Shown here piece after piece: positions 1-10,891 of a DNA stretch of 64,000 bases (the stretch's first letter is position 1; each line of letters begins with the position of its first letter). The DNA lies in the NCBI RefSeq assembly GCF_003369915.1, contig NC_046676.1, positions 14,056,001 through 14,120,000 of the forward strand, written 5' to 3'. The notes under the pieces are model-generated. The model worked only from the letters and a program-made list of their open reading frames with translations, did not search any database and was not told the DNA's origin. Source of the DNA: Drosophila miranda. Its lineage: Eukaryota > Arthropoda > Insecta > Diptera > Drosophilidae. The position numbers were made by a program, and so were the translations under genes.

Positions 1-779
1 AAAGATAGAATATACATAAATGAGAATATACATAAATGAGAATATAAGTATATATTAACATTTTTACATATATACAAACTGATGGCTACATACTACAGTA
101 CAGGTAACTGGCTGACTAAGATGTACGTTTAATCCTAGAAAAAAAATTCGAAAATCTCATAGAAGTCTGGATAATTTTCCCCGTCCCCGCCCATGACTAA
201 CTAACTAACTATCTAACTAATGGCACCCTATATGTTTTGTTGATCCTCTCCTATCTTTCGTTATCTATTACGTTTAACCCAATTTTAATGTTTCTCCCAA
301 TGAGGGGACTGGTTTCTCCCACTTGTCCATATTTTATTTCTAATTCATTTATGTATGTTTTGATGATGCATTTCCTCTCACAAAAGAGTACCTTCCAAGG
401 GGCTCTGTGTTCTGTTTTCCCATTTCCATATCAAGACCACACATACACTCTGTACATCTGTTTAAAATCATCTCTCTGCTCACTGCTCTCTCCTCTTGCC
501 CTCCATTCCATGCCACGCATTTTTAGAGTAGTCAAGAGGCATTTTCGGTAAAGTATGCTCTACTGTACACACCCCCCCAATTTTTAGAGTAGTCTTTTGC
601 TTGCTTTCCGTAGATTAATCCTTTGAGAACTGCATGTGGTTGTCCTTGTCCTTGTCCATTGTTTGTTGCATGTTTTCTATGTGTACATTCTGCTTTTTTT
701 GTGTTGCTAACCCTAGACATCGTTAGATCTCTGAAGAACCTGCAATAATCCCATTCTCTTGTGTCCTCCCGCTACTCAG
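1..779. repeat. Head of zip tandem unit 1 (flank plus intron)
   Basis: The first ~570 bases match 18,594-19,055 closely, and their first ~200 bases also match 24,841-25,051. In the third copy this segment lies directly downstream of the minus-strand CD36 gene, so it looks like the intergenic or 3' UTR DNA that originally followed zip. From about 579 the sequence becomes the zip intron leading into the exon at 780, with a pyrimidine-rich tract and a CAG acceptor at 777-779. A 14-base direct repeat (520-533 and 581-594) brackets the flank-to-intron junction. I see no gene in the segment itself. Confidence 0.75.
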
Positions 780-3128
780 GGTGAACTGGAGCAACAACTG
801 CTGCAAGCGAATCCCATACTGGAGGCCTTTGGCAATGCCAAGACCGTCAAGAACGATAATTCATCGCGTTTCGTAAGTCACACACACACACACACGTTTC
901 GATAGAGACTCTTCCAGTAATCCTTGTATTTGTGATCCTTTTTGTGCAGGGCAAATTCATACGGATCAATTTCGATGCCTCTGGTTTCATCTCGGGCGCC
1001 AACATCGAGACGTACCTGCTGGAGAAGTCGCGGGCCATCCGCCAAGCCAAGGACGAACGTACATTCCACATCTTCTATCAGTTGCTGGCGGGCGCCTCGC
1101 CGGAGCAGCGCGAGAAGTTCATACTCGATGATGTCAAGTCGTATGCATTCCTGTCGAACGGCAGCCTGCCAGTGCCCGGTGTGGATGACTATGCCGAGTT
1201 CCAGGCCACCGTCAAGTCGATGAACATCATGGGCATGACCTCGGAGGACTTCAACTTGATATTCCGTATCGTGAGCGCCGTCCTGCTGTTCGGAAGCATG
1301 AAGTTCCGGCAGGAGCGCAACAACGACCAGGCCACGCTACCCGACAACACAGTGGCCCAGAAGATTGCCCATTTGCTCGGCCTGAGTGTGACGGACATGT
1401 CGCGGGCCTTCCTCACGCCGCGCATCAAGGTGGGCCGCGACTTTGTCACCAAGGCCCAGACCAAGGAGCAGGTGGAGTTCGCTGTGGAGGCCATTGCCAA
1501 GGCCTGCTACGAGCGGATGTTCAAGTGGCTGGTGAATCGCATCAATCGGTCGCTGGACCGCACCAAGCGGCAGGGGGCCTCCTTCATCGGCATCCTCGAC
1601 ATGGCTGGCTTCGAGATTTTCGAGCTCAACTCGTTCGAGCAGCTGTGCATCAACTACACGAAGCTGCAGCAGCTCTTCAACCACACCATGATCATCCTGG
1701 AGCAGGAGGAGTACCAGCGCGAGGGCATCGAGTGGAAGTTCATTGATTTTGGGCTCGATCTGCAGCCCAGCATTGACCTGATCGACAAACCGGGCGGCAT
1801 CATGGCCCTGCTCGACGAGGAGTGCTGGTTCCCCAAGGCCACCGACAAGACGTTTGTCGACAAGCTCGTCTCGGCCCACTCGATGCATCCGAAGTTCATG
1901 AAGACCGACTTCCGGGGCGTGGCCGATTTTGCCATCGTCCACTATGCCGGACGGGTGGACTACTCGGCGACCAAGTGGCTGATGAAGAACATGGATCCGC
2001 TGAACGAGAACATTGTGTCGCTGCTGCAGGGCTCGCAGGATCCGTTTGTGGTGAACATCTGGAAGGATGCGGAGATCGTTGGCATGGCACAGCAGGCCCT
2101 GACCGACACCACGTTCGGGGCACGCACCCGCAAGGGCATGTTCCGCACCGTGTCCCACCTATACAAGGAGCAGCTGGCGAAGCTGATGGACACGCTGCGC
2201 AACACGAATCCCAATTTTGTGCGCTGTATCATACCGAACCACGAGAAGCGGGCCGGCAAGATCGATGCCCCCCTGGTGCTCGACCAGTTGCGTTGCAACG
2301 GCGTCCTCGAGGGCATACGCATCTGTCGCCAAGGCTTTCCCAATCGCATACCCTTCCAGGAGTTCCGCCAGCGGTACGAGCTGCTCACTCCGAACGTCAT
2401 CGCCAAGGGCTTCATGGACGGCAAGAAGGCCTGCGAGAGGATGATCCAGGCGCTGGAACTCGACTCGAATCTGTATCGAGTCGGTCAGTCGAAGATCTTC
2501 TTCCGCGCGGGCGTCCTCGCCCATCTCGAGGAGGAGCGTGACTTCAAGATCTCCGACCTAATCGTGAACTTCCAGGCGTTCTGTCGCGGCTTCCTCGCCC
2601 GCCGCAACTACCAGAAGCGGCTCCAGCGCAACTGCGCCGCCTACCTCAAGCTCCGCAACTGGCAGTGGTGGCGCCTCTACACGAAGGTTAAGCCCCTGCT
2701 GGAGGTCACCAAGCAGGAGGAGAAGCTCGTCCAGAAGGAGGATGAGCTGAAGCAGGTGCGCGAGAAGCTCGACACGCTGGCCAAGAACACCCAGGAGTAC
2801 GAGCGCAAGTACCAGCAGGCGCTGGTGGAGAAAACCAGGCTCGCCGAACATCTGCAGGCCGAGACTGAGCTGTGCGACGAGGCGGAGGAGTCGCGCTCGC
2901 GTCTGATGGCTCGCAAACAAGAGCTGGAGGACATCATGCAGGAGCTGGAGACGCGCGTCGAGGAGGAGGAGGAGCGTGTATTGGCCCTGGGCGGTGAGAA
3001 GAAAAAGCTGGAGCTGCACATCCAGGACCTCGAGGAGCAGCTGGAGGAGGAGGAGGCCGCGCGCCAGAAGCTGCAGCTGGAGAAGGTCCAGTTGGACGGG
3101 AAGATCAAGAAGCACGAGGAGGATCTCG

Positions 3129-4989
3129 TGTAACGTGTCATCTACGCACGTCTGTGTATATAAATCCTGCCAGGCTAGCTGTCATTCAGCGAAGGGAAGC
3201 ACACGCTTTGGGTTTCCGGCCTCTGCTCGTCGGCTATTGGAGTGATGTTCTTGCCCCCCTCCTGCTGGTGGCCTATACGCATTATACCGCGAATGAAGTA
3301 GCGTGTCACGACGAAAATGCTTAACCGGGAGACACTGTTTATCCCTGAATAGAATTGTGGATGTGTGCTGGAAAGGTATCTCAACTCCGCCTCTGGTGTT
3401 GTCGAGGTCGTGTCGCCCACCCTACCATGGCCATTCCAAACCGTTCGATTTAATGACGGAATGGCCCCTTTGTCCGGGGCGTCCTACATGGGGAATTTGC
3501 CAGCGAAAGCAAAGCGGTAGATTAATACATTATAAAGTTTATTCACCTACTGGCTAAAACACTAACATTACCCGCAAATACCATAATATAATCACCCACA
3601 TTAAAAGAGTAGCTAAATGAAATATATGTATAAAAATTCCTACAAATACTTGGCTATGTGTCATACAAACGATATACTAAATAAGTCCGAAATGGACAAA
3701 CTAACTTGCTTGCTGACTCCGTAATGCTACGAAACCAATTCGAGTGGGCACTTCTCCCTCTCACTCACCGACCGGCCCTAGTTCCCTTGTTTCAAGTTGT
3801 ATTTATTAATAATAGAATTTAAGTCCACTCATACCTTTTCTCCAGTTTATGGCTCCATCGGCGAAAGCGCTTTCCTCGATGAATACCTAAAGCTGCTGTG
3901 GTGGAAGAACACTTAAATGGGCACAAGGTTGGGGGAAATCATATTTGCAGATCGGCGAGAGTCACGAGAAGCCACTACCGGAATCAAATCTAAATCTCTC
4001 CTAATTAGCTCCGCACAGAAATCATAATTAATTACACATTTACAAACACGAATACAATTACTCCGTCAATCCGTTGCTTCCTCTTTTTTTTCTATTCTCT
4101 TTCTCCCAACTGTTATCTATGTTTCCTTTCCACCTCCTGGGCGAACGGGAACAACTCAAATTCTTTCCCCTGCTTCTGCAGGTGAAAGGTACGCGAAAGC
4201 AAAGAAAAAGGCCAAACGGCCAATCTCCGACGGTGCTAGATTAACACTTTCTCTCCGCCGCTCTGCTCGCGACCAAGGGACGGGCCCTCCTTATCTGCCG
4301 CGTCGCGCTCGACTACTAAAGTGCCGACGCCAACGCCTCGGGAAGCTAGCCGCTTGGGGGACCGAGCGTTCCCCAAATGTCTTCTCCCTCTGCTTCCACG
4401 CTCGCTTCTCCGATGGCTGAGCGCTTTCCAGATAATCCCAAAGGTTTAAACGCCACTTTGTTAGGCTTGCGGCTGTTGTTGTTTGCTGGCTGGCTTCCTT
4501 GGACGATCGAATCCGCACTGATTAACTCGATTTACTAAGCGCCAAGACTACAAATGGGACAACTCTTTATTCTCCTTTAGCCCTTATCTTCTCTTCCCGC
4601 AGCACTTACCCCAACCGGACTCAGCGCTATACGGCTTCTGACGACTGAATAGCCCACTCGCCTTCAACCAAGAATCTCGCAGTCGAATCTTGGATTTAGA
4701 TATTTAGATTCCCTAGAGTTTTTCTCTTCACTAAATTCTTGGTTTTCCTTTCCGTCGGACCGATACGCAACCGACTCAATTGACTTTCACGAGGGAATAG
4801 CCGATAGGGACGCCAACGTTCTGGCGGCAAATCCTCTAACAGGTCCCTGGATGCATTTTCAACAGAGATAGCCTGACGTTTTGACCTGTTACCGTCTTTT
4901 TGGTTTTCCCTTGACCTGTCGTTCGCCTGCCACTCTGAGCACTAGATGGCGCCACAAAAAACTCAGCATTCCCTGCTACAAGCGCTACA
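3129..4989 (-). repeat. Left LTR (3' LTR of the reversed element)
   Basis: Starts TGTAACG and ends GCTACA on the + strand. It is nearly identical to 10,892-12,753. In element orientation it sits 74 bases after the pol stop, preceded by a short G-rich tract (4994-5000 on +) that may serve as the polypurine primer site. At 1.86 kb it is long for a Drosophila LTR. Confidence 0.95.
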
Positions 4990-5063
4990 AAAGCCCCCCC
5001 GAAAGATCAGGCTTGGGGGTTACACTCCCAAGAATGATAACAGGACAGCTTGAAGCAGTTGGT

Positions 5064-8000
5064 TTACTGACAAAGATCTTTCGCGTGAAACCGTCCTACG
5101 TAACGACCCTGCAAATCCTCTAACTCATAGTAGGCCTGCCCTATCTTCTTTTTGACCCTGGCCTTCAGAAAGGCCGGACCCAACTTCGCGCTGTACCCTG
5201 ACTGAAAATTGCTCTGCCTGAAATTTCTTCGGAACACCTCCTGGCCGACATTGTAGGATATGTCTCTCGACCGTAAGTTATACTGCCGTCCATTCTTATC
5301 GTTCTGTTTTTTCATGACTTCTAGAGCCTTGCTTCGAACCAAGTCTAATGAATCCTCCCGCGAGAAAACTGCTGACCTGTCGTCCATCACCCGCAATGCT
5401 CTCAGAAGCTTGTATGTTGCCCCGGAAGTGATGAAATGCTGTCCGAACACCATATAATAAGGAGTTGCATTCAGACTTGCATGCACCGCCGAACGCAATG
5501 CGCAGCAAATGCTGCTGAGGTGCTCGTCCCAGTCCTTCTGATCCTCGCGCACATAAGATCGGATTGCTGCAATCACCGAGCGATTTACACGTTCGGAAGC
5601 ATTAGCTTGGGGTGCGTACAGGGCCGTGAGAGTGTGCGAAACTTTATATTCCCGGAGTAGCTTTTGGAATGCCTCAGACTTAAATTGTGTGCCATTGTCG
5701 GATACTATTGTCTCCGGAACCCCGAAAGCATGAAAAAGATCTTGCTGCATGTATTTGACTACCACGTCCGCGGTCAACTTCTTCACTGCCTTAAGAAACA
5801 CATATTTAGAATAGTGATCGAGGACGATAAAGATGCCTATATGTCCACTTCTTGAACGGGGATATGGCCCCAGGAAATCTACATATAATTTCTGGAAGAA
5901 ACGTTGTGACTCGGGCGCAATTCCAATCTTCGGTCTCTGGATTGTATTGGGGGCCTTGGTAGTCTTGCAGACATCACAAGCCTGGATATACTTCTTCACA
6001 TCGGCAACCAAACCAGGCCAGTAATAATACCGCCGTATCCTTTCTAGGGTTTTGTGAATGCCTCCATGGGAAGCCAGTGAATTGTCGTGCGCGTTACGCA
6101 AAACGTCAACCACTAACCCTTGAGGAATCCAGAGTTTCCAAATGAGCACATCATGTAGCACCTCTCCTGTTGCGTGATCTGACCTACGATACAACAAGTT
6201 ATCTACAATTTTGAGATCTGGCAACTTATCAATATTGGCCCTAACCCTTTCTACGATCTCCACGTAATCTTCTGCCTTGAATTCTGGCGATTCCAAATCC
6301 ACCAACAACCCATTGCTCGCGTCTAGAGTCGCCACTTCCTCCTCATTTACGCGAGAAAGAGCATCCGGAACCACATTAAGCCTGCCGCTACGATGCTCGA
6401 TTTTAAACGAGAAACTCTGCAGCTTTAATGCCCATCGGGCTAGACGTGAGTGTAAGTCAGTTTGTGACATGAGCCACTTTAAAGAGGCGTGATCAGTGAT
6501 TACAGTAAATTCATGCCCCTCGATATAAGCTCTGAACCTATTTATGCAAACTATTGCGGCCAGACATTCTTGTTCGGTGACCGAATAATTCTTTTGGGCT
6601 TTGTTGAGTTTTTTCGATACAAACGCAATCGGATATTCGTCCCCCTCCGGCGTCTTCTGCACCAGCACTCCCCCAACGCCTGTCTTGCTAGCGTCGCAGT
6701 GAACATAGAATGGTTTGCTAAAATCAGGACTACGCAAAACTGGCGCTGAGCAAAGCATCTCCTTCAACTTTTCAAAAGCCTCCTGACCCTCTGGAGTCAT
6801 TGAAAATTTCTGTCTGGGTTTGAGCAAGTCCGTGAGAGGCGCGGCTACCGATGCGAAGTTGCTTATAAACTTCCTGTACCAGCCTACCATACCTAGGAAG
6901 CGACGCAGAGACTTTAGGGATTTTGGCAAAGGAAAATCGGACATGGCCGAAATCTTATCCGGATCTGTACGAATCACCCCTTCGCCTACTATATGCCCCA
7001 AATACCGCACTGACTTCATGCAAAACTTGCTTTTCTCCACATTCAGCGTTAACCCTGCCGCTTTAATGTAACTTGCCACTTCACTCAACACCCTCCGATG
7101 TGACTCGAAACTGTCCGACACAATCAAAAGGTCGTCCAGGTACACAAAAACTTCATTTCTTAAACTGGCCGGAATTACCTTGTCCATCAACCTTGTCATG
7201 GTCTGCGAAGCATTAGTGAGACCAAAAGGCATTACCTTATACTGGTAGAGAGGTTTCCCCGGAACCGTGAACGCTGTTTTATCGCGTGAGCTCGGCTCTA
7301 AGGGAACTTGCCAATAGGCATCCTTAAGATCCAGGCTCGAAATAAACAACGCCTTAGGAAGACGTCCTAGAATCCCATCAATTTGTGGTAACGGATACGC
7401 GTCTTTTTTGGTCACCGCGTTAACTTTCCTACTATCTAAACATAGCCTCACCTTTCCTGGCTTCTGCACCAATACTACCGGTGATGACCACGCACTATCG
7501 GATTCCTCTATCACCCCTAAGCTGAGCATCCGATCTATCTCCGCATATAACAATTTCTCTACCGCAGGAGATACAGGGAAGTGTCTCTGCTTCACGGCTT
7601 TTGCATCACCTACATCAATTGAATGCGAAAGCAGAGCCGTCTTTCCTAGACCGGAAACGGAAAACGAAGGAAATAAATTGATGGTCGCTTGCAACTGGTC
7701 CATTTCCCCTCGGCTGAGGTTCTGCGGTTCATGAACTATCTCTGCCAGCGACATGCTGGGTGGTAATAAATCGAAACTTGACCAAAAGTCGATCCCTAAA
7801 TACAAGTCCTGGCTGAGCGATGGAATAATGTGCAGCTCAAGGTCCTTCACTGCACCCTTATACTGCACCGGTGTCCGCAGTCGTCCCACTACCTCTTGCC
7901 TCCGTCCATCCGCAGTGGAAGCATTTACAACTCCTCTCTTAAAAGGAATTCGGCTTTGGATTACGCGTTCTGCTAACTTTCCGCCTATAACACTCATAGC

Positions 8001-8372
8001 TGCTCCGGTGTCCAATAGACCAAGGACCGTTTGATCCAACAGGCGAACTTCCGCATATGGACGCTTGTCCTTCTGCTTGTAACGAATGCAATTTATCGCT
8101 TTCGCCGCCTGCCGGAACGCTCTCATCCTTCTTGCACTCCTTGTGAGGGACTTATTACTGGGTTGGTCGTTGGTGAAAAGCGAATGGGATCTGGCATGGA
8201 CTAGTTGTGGCCAGACTAAAGCTTGGTGTATGTCGGATTCTGATTTCTCAGACGGAAGCTGGGCGGTAGTTTTAAGTATCCCTACTGGGATTTCGCCTCT
8301 GCACTCGACTGCTTGCGCTGAACACTGACCGGCTGGCGAGGCTGGGTGTTCACTTTGCCGTTTTTTTGGCAT
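5064..8372 (-). CDS. pol: Pol polyprotein: protease, reverse transcriptase, RNase H, integrase
   Basis: This 1,102-codon frame is read on the minus strand and overlaps the gag frame by 91 bases in the -1 frame, so it is probably expressed as a Gag-Pol fusion. In order: aspartic protease with LLDTGAAMSVIGG (about residues 115-127), reverse transcriptase with the catalytic VYLDDLL, RNase H with HCDASKTGVGG, integrase HHCC zinc-binding region (HGGIHKTLERI through CDVCKTT), integrase core with DFLG, SDNGTQF and a downstream Glu, then a C-terminal GPY/F-like module (LGPAFLKARV). Polyprotein cleavage would release enzymes for cDNA synthesis and integration. No internal stop is present and all catalytic residues I looked for are there. 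No envelope frame lies between its stop and the 3' LTR. Confidence 0.95.
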   Translation of the reverse strand: MPKKRQSEHPASPAGQCSAQAVECRGEIPVGILKTTAQLPSEKSESDIHQALVWPQLVHARSHSLFTNDQPSNKSLTRSARRMRAFRQAAKAINCIRYKQKDKRPYAEVRLLDQTVLGLLDTGAAMSVIGGKLAERVIQSRIPFKRGVVNASTADGRRQEVVGRLRTPVQYKGAVKDLELHIIPSLSQDLYLGIDFWSSFDLLPPSMSLAEIVHEPQNLSRGEMDQLQATINLFPSFSVSGLGKTALLSHSIDVGDAKAVKQRHFPVSPAVEKLLYAEIDRMLSLGVIEESDSAWSSPVVLVQKPGKVRLCLDSRKVNAVTKKDAYPLPQIDGILGRLPKALFISSLDLKDAYWQVPLEPSSRDKTAFTVPGKPLYQYKVMPFGLTNASQTMTRLMDKVIPASLRNEVFVYLDDLLIVSDSFESHRRVLSEVASYIKAAGLTLNVEKSKFCMKSVRYLGHIVGEGVIRTDPDKISAMSDFPLPKSLKSLRRFLGMVGWYRKFISNFASVAAPLTDLLKPRQKFSMTPEGQEAFEKLKEMLCSAPVLRSPDFSKPFYVHCDASKTGVGGVLVQKTPEGDEYPIAFVSKKLNKAQKNYSVTEQECLAAIVCINRFRAYIEGHEFTVITDHASLKWLMSQTDLHSRLARWALKLQSFSFKIEHRSGRLNVVPDALSRVNEEEVATLDASNGLLVDLESPEFKAEDYVEIVERVRANIDKLPDLKIVDNLLYRRSDHATGEVLHDVLIWKLWIPQGLVVDVLRNAHDNSLASHGGIHKTLERIRRYYYWPGLVADVKKYIQACDVCKTTKAPNTIQRPKIGIAPESQRFFQKLYVDFLGPYPRSRSGHIGIFIVLDHYSKYVFLKAVKKLTADVVVKYMQQDLFHAFGVPETIVSDNGTQFKSEAFQKLLREYKVSHTLTALYAPQANASERVNRSVIAAIRSYVREDQKDWDEHLSSICCALRSAVHASLNATPYYMVFGQHFITSGATYKLLRALRVMDDRSAVFSREDSLDLVRSKALEVMKKQNDKNGRQYNLRSRDISYNVGQEVFRRNFRQSNFQSGYSAKLGPAFLKARVKKKIGQAYYELEDLQGRYVGRFHAKDLCQ

Positions 8373-9697
8373 TTGCTACACGACGGCTTATATTTATTAG
8401 GTGCTCCGCACCCAAAGCAAAAAATTTTCCTTTTGCTATCGCAATCGTGGTAGCGATGCCCCTCCTTTCGGCAGTTCCAGCAAATCAGTGCCATGGCTGC
8501 CACCTCGTCCTCTTCTTCTACATCCGAGAATTCGGAGGCCTCCTCTAATTGGGCTTCCTCTACCAATTCCGCAACCTGTTTCCGGAAAGGAATCAATTTC
8601 TGGTACCCATGACTCCGCCTAACGTCGTCGAGAAAACCCTCCCTTCTACGACAGACTTCTCTCAAGCGTTCTACGGAGTCGATTTGGACATTCAGGAGCT
8701 CATGTCTAATTTCAGGTCGCAAATTGCGCCGTAAGGTTTCCACAATCGCTTTCTCTGACATGGGAGTTTCCAAATCATCCATCAGCTGTATCAGGGCGTC
8801 GTGGAAGGAATCGAAATTTTCTTTTTCTTTTTGCTTCCTGTCCCTTATCGCTTCTCTGATATCCACATCGGTTCGAGAATCCCTAAACTGCTTTCTTAGA
8901 GCTTGGCATAACCGGTCCCATCTCATCGATCCTGAAGTCTTGTGGTAACGCCAATAAAAATCTCTGGCCTTTCCGTCAAAAAGCAGACTGGCTTTACTGC
9001 ACAGAACTGGAAAATTTCCTTCGAGAGTCTGATGCGTCAAAGCCTCTACCCTATAGAGAAAATTATCAATGCTCAATCCTTCTTGGGTACCATTAAAACG
9101 TAATTTCCAACTATTGAGGATATGGGCGACTTTGTCCGGTCGCTGACTCAGATCTGAGACTGCACTGCTTGGACGGTCGTAGCTCGGAAACTGTGCTGAA
9201 TACTGACTATTCAGTCCCTGTCGGAATGTATCCTCCCCTTCTCTGTCCCTATTTTGTTGGACCGGATTATCCGCTTCCCCACGTCTATTCCCTTGAGGAA
9301 TGCTATTGCCAGTCTCTTGGAAATGTGCTGCTATGCTGGACTGAATGATTTGAGCCATTTTGTCCGTGAGCTGGGCTACCACCTCGTTTTGCATCGTGCT
9401 GATGGCCTGTGTAACCATGCTACTAACTCTTTCCGCGGTTATGGCTGCTGCATCGTTTTGCTTGGCCTGGGACCTGGTATTATGAGGAGTACTTCTATCG
9501 ACGCATAGCGTCTTGCATGTGGGACAGGTAGTATGGGTCTTGACATGTGACTCAATACAAGTTTTGTGAAACTCGTGGCTGCACTTTGTTTTCAATGTAG
9601 GAGCCGAAGCCAAAGTTTTCCCACACAACTGGCATTTTGGCGCCGGAGCCGGTTCAGGCTCGTTATCGGGGTTCTCCATTGTAAAAAAATAAATCAA
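8282..9697 (-). CDS. gag: Gag with N-terminal RING-H2 finger and CCHC zinc knuckle
   Basis: Frame of 471 codons; an ATG six codons in (about 9679) is an equally good start. Residues 22-61 follow the RING-H2 spacing: C22-x2-C25-x13-C39-x-H41-x2-H44-x2-C47-x10-C58-x2-C61. A central region with helical, charged segments and LYRVEALTHQT / FYWRYHKTSG resembles retrotransposon Gag (capsid-like) domains. Near the C-terminus is one canonical zinc knuckle (CWNCRKEGHRYHDC) followed by a second Cys cluster (CFGC...CSKC). Capsid assembly and RNA packaging are the expected roles. RING domains are commonly ubiquitin ligases, but activity here is inference. The pol frame starts inside its 3' end. Finding a RING at the Gag N-terminus is not the usual gypsy layout. 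Confidence 0.9.
   Translation of the reverse strand: MIYFFTMENPDNEPEPAPAPKCQLCGKTLASAPTLKTKCSHEFHKTCIESHVKTHTTCPTCKTLCVDRSTPHNTRSQAKQNDAAAITAERVSSMVTQAISTMQNEVVAQLTDKMAQIIQSSIAAHFQETGNSIPQGNRRGEADNPVQQNRDREGEDTFRQGLNSQYSAQFPSYDRPSSAVSDLSQRPDKVAHILNSWKLRFNGTQEGLSIDNFLYRVEALTHQTLEGNFPVLCSKASLLFDGKARDFYWRYHKTSGSMRWDRLCQALRKQFRDSRTDVDIREAIRDRKQKEKENFDSFHDALIQLMDDLETPMSEKAIVETLRRNLRPEIRHELLNVQIDSVERLREVCRRREGFLDDVRRSHGYQKLIPFRKQVAELVEEAQLEEASEFSDVEEEDEVAAMALICWNCRKEGHRYHDCDSKRKIFCFGCGAPNKYKPSCSKCQKNGKVNTQPRQPVSVQRKQSSAEAKSQ
8360..8366 (-). other. Candidate -1 ribosomal frameshift heptamer (A AAA AAC)
   Basis: In the gag frame the minus strand reads CAA AAA AAC GGC, which contains the canonical slippery heptamer A AAA AAC in the correct register. 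Pol is open in the -1 frame from this point, and the heptamer lies within the 91-base gag/pol overlap. I did not identify a specific downstream pseudoknot. Confidence 0.75.
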
Positions 9698-10891
9698 ACT
9701 TAATTGCTAACTGTCCTGACAAAAATATGTCCCACAAAAACTACACGACAAAACATAAACACTTACTTATCAAACGCAGACAAAACCAAAGTTAAAAATG
9801 TGTTAATAGTAAAACTAAATTAAGTATTCTGGTTAAAAGTCAGATAACTTATGCTAGCAAACCTAAGATGACCTAAAAATTCAAAAATAATAAGTAATTG
9901 TACGTGAACTCAAATTGCAAAGAGAACTGATTCCTCGTGTTATAATTCATAGCTTCCAACGTTGCCAACTTAGGGTCAATGGCCCAGCAAACGGCACAGC
10001 TGTTCTCAAGTCTCGCTTCCCTTGTACAGCGAGAGAGCTAGCAAATCAACAGCCCTACCAAATAACACACATGGAATGTAAACCACAAGAATAGAACGCA
10101 AAGAATATGATACGATAAAATAAAGTCATAAAAATGTTTGCCTTACGCATAGCTAATCCCCATGCGAAACGGACCCTATGCTAATTGAGACCCCAATTCC
10201 TAAGCACAAAAGAAAATGAAAAGAATGTGTACGCGCGCAGACGCCTTGCACTTGTCGCTGTCTAATCAAAACCAACAACAACTGCAGGCGCGAGCCGTGG
10301 CCAGCTGCTGCTTTGATTCGCGCCGCTGTCGTCCAAACATCTCGGCTCGGCACTCTACACTTGCAATGAGCATGCTGCTTCTGATTTCACTCGTGGCCAA
10401 CGGAATTCTATAATCAAGATTAATCCGAGTATGTCCAACGCGCTAAAGCTCATCAGCAGCAATGTCTAAGCCTTCCGCACAGTCCTTCAGCCGTGGGCAG
10501 GGTTCCGTAAGTAAACGAGATTCCCTCTGCAGTCCTATGCGCCCGAAAGACCATGTTTAAGACTCCTGCCTCAGAAAAAGTAGGGTATTATTAAGATCGA
10601 TGCACTTTTCGAAACGCTCCTCAGACGTGGCCGGATGAAAAGTCAAAACTTCTGCTTCCGTTTTCCGAATCGTCTGACAAGCCCTCTACTTGGTGTTGAG
10701 AAAAGAAGATATTCTTGAGCAATGACCACTTTCAGAGAAACAATTTTGGTCAATGCCGTCTATGCTGAATCGGGAAGTTTTAAAGACAAAAAAAAAGGAT
10801 GTCACAGTGTTGATGGTGTCACACCTGAAAAGGTGTGGCTACACGTTGGGCGCCAATTTTTAGTTATAATACTATATCTATGATTCATAAA
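9698..10891 (-). other. Retrotransposon 5' leader with primer-binding site
   Basis: About 1.2 kb between the 5' LTR (right LTR) and the gag start on the minus strand. It holds no long frame I would call a gene. A primer-binding site lies at 10,842-10,855. A short inverted repeat (cacctgaaaaggtg, about 10,822-10,835) lies beside the primer site. The rest is AT-rich with no feature I recognise. Confidence 0.75.
10842..10855 (-). other. tRNA-Lys-type primer-binding site
   Basis: On the minus strand this reads TGGCGCCCAACGTG. It matches, from memory, the complement of the 3' end of Drosophila tRNA-Lys (PBS of gypsy-type and Osvaldo-like elements begins TGGCGCCCAAC). It lies 36 bases downstream of the LTR edge rather than directly against it. 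Confidence 0.7.

Noticed and set aside
1337..2158. 273-codon antisense frame over the zip motor exon
   Set aside because: High GC third positions in the real exon suppress stops in the opposite frame; no family resemblance.
4990..5063. Possible env gene between pol and the 3' LTR
   Set aside because: Only 74 bases remain; the element has no envelope frame.
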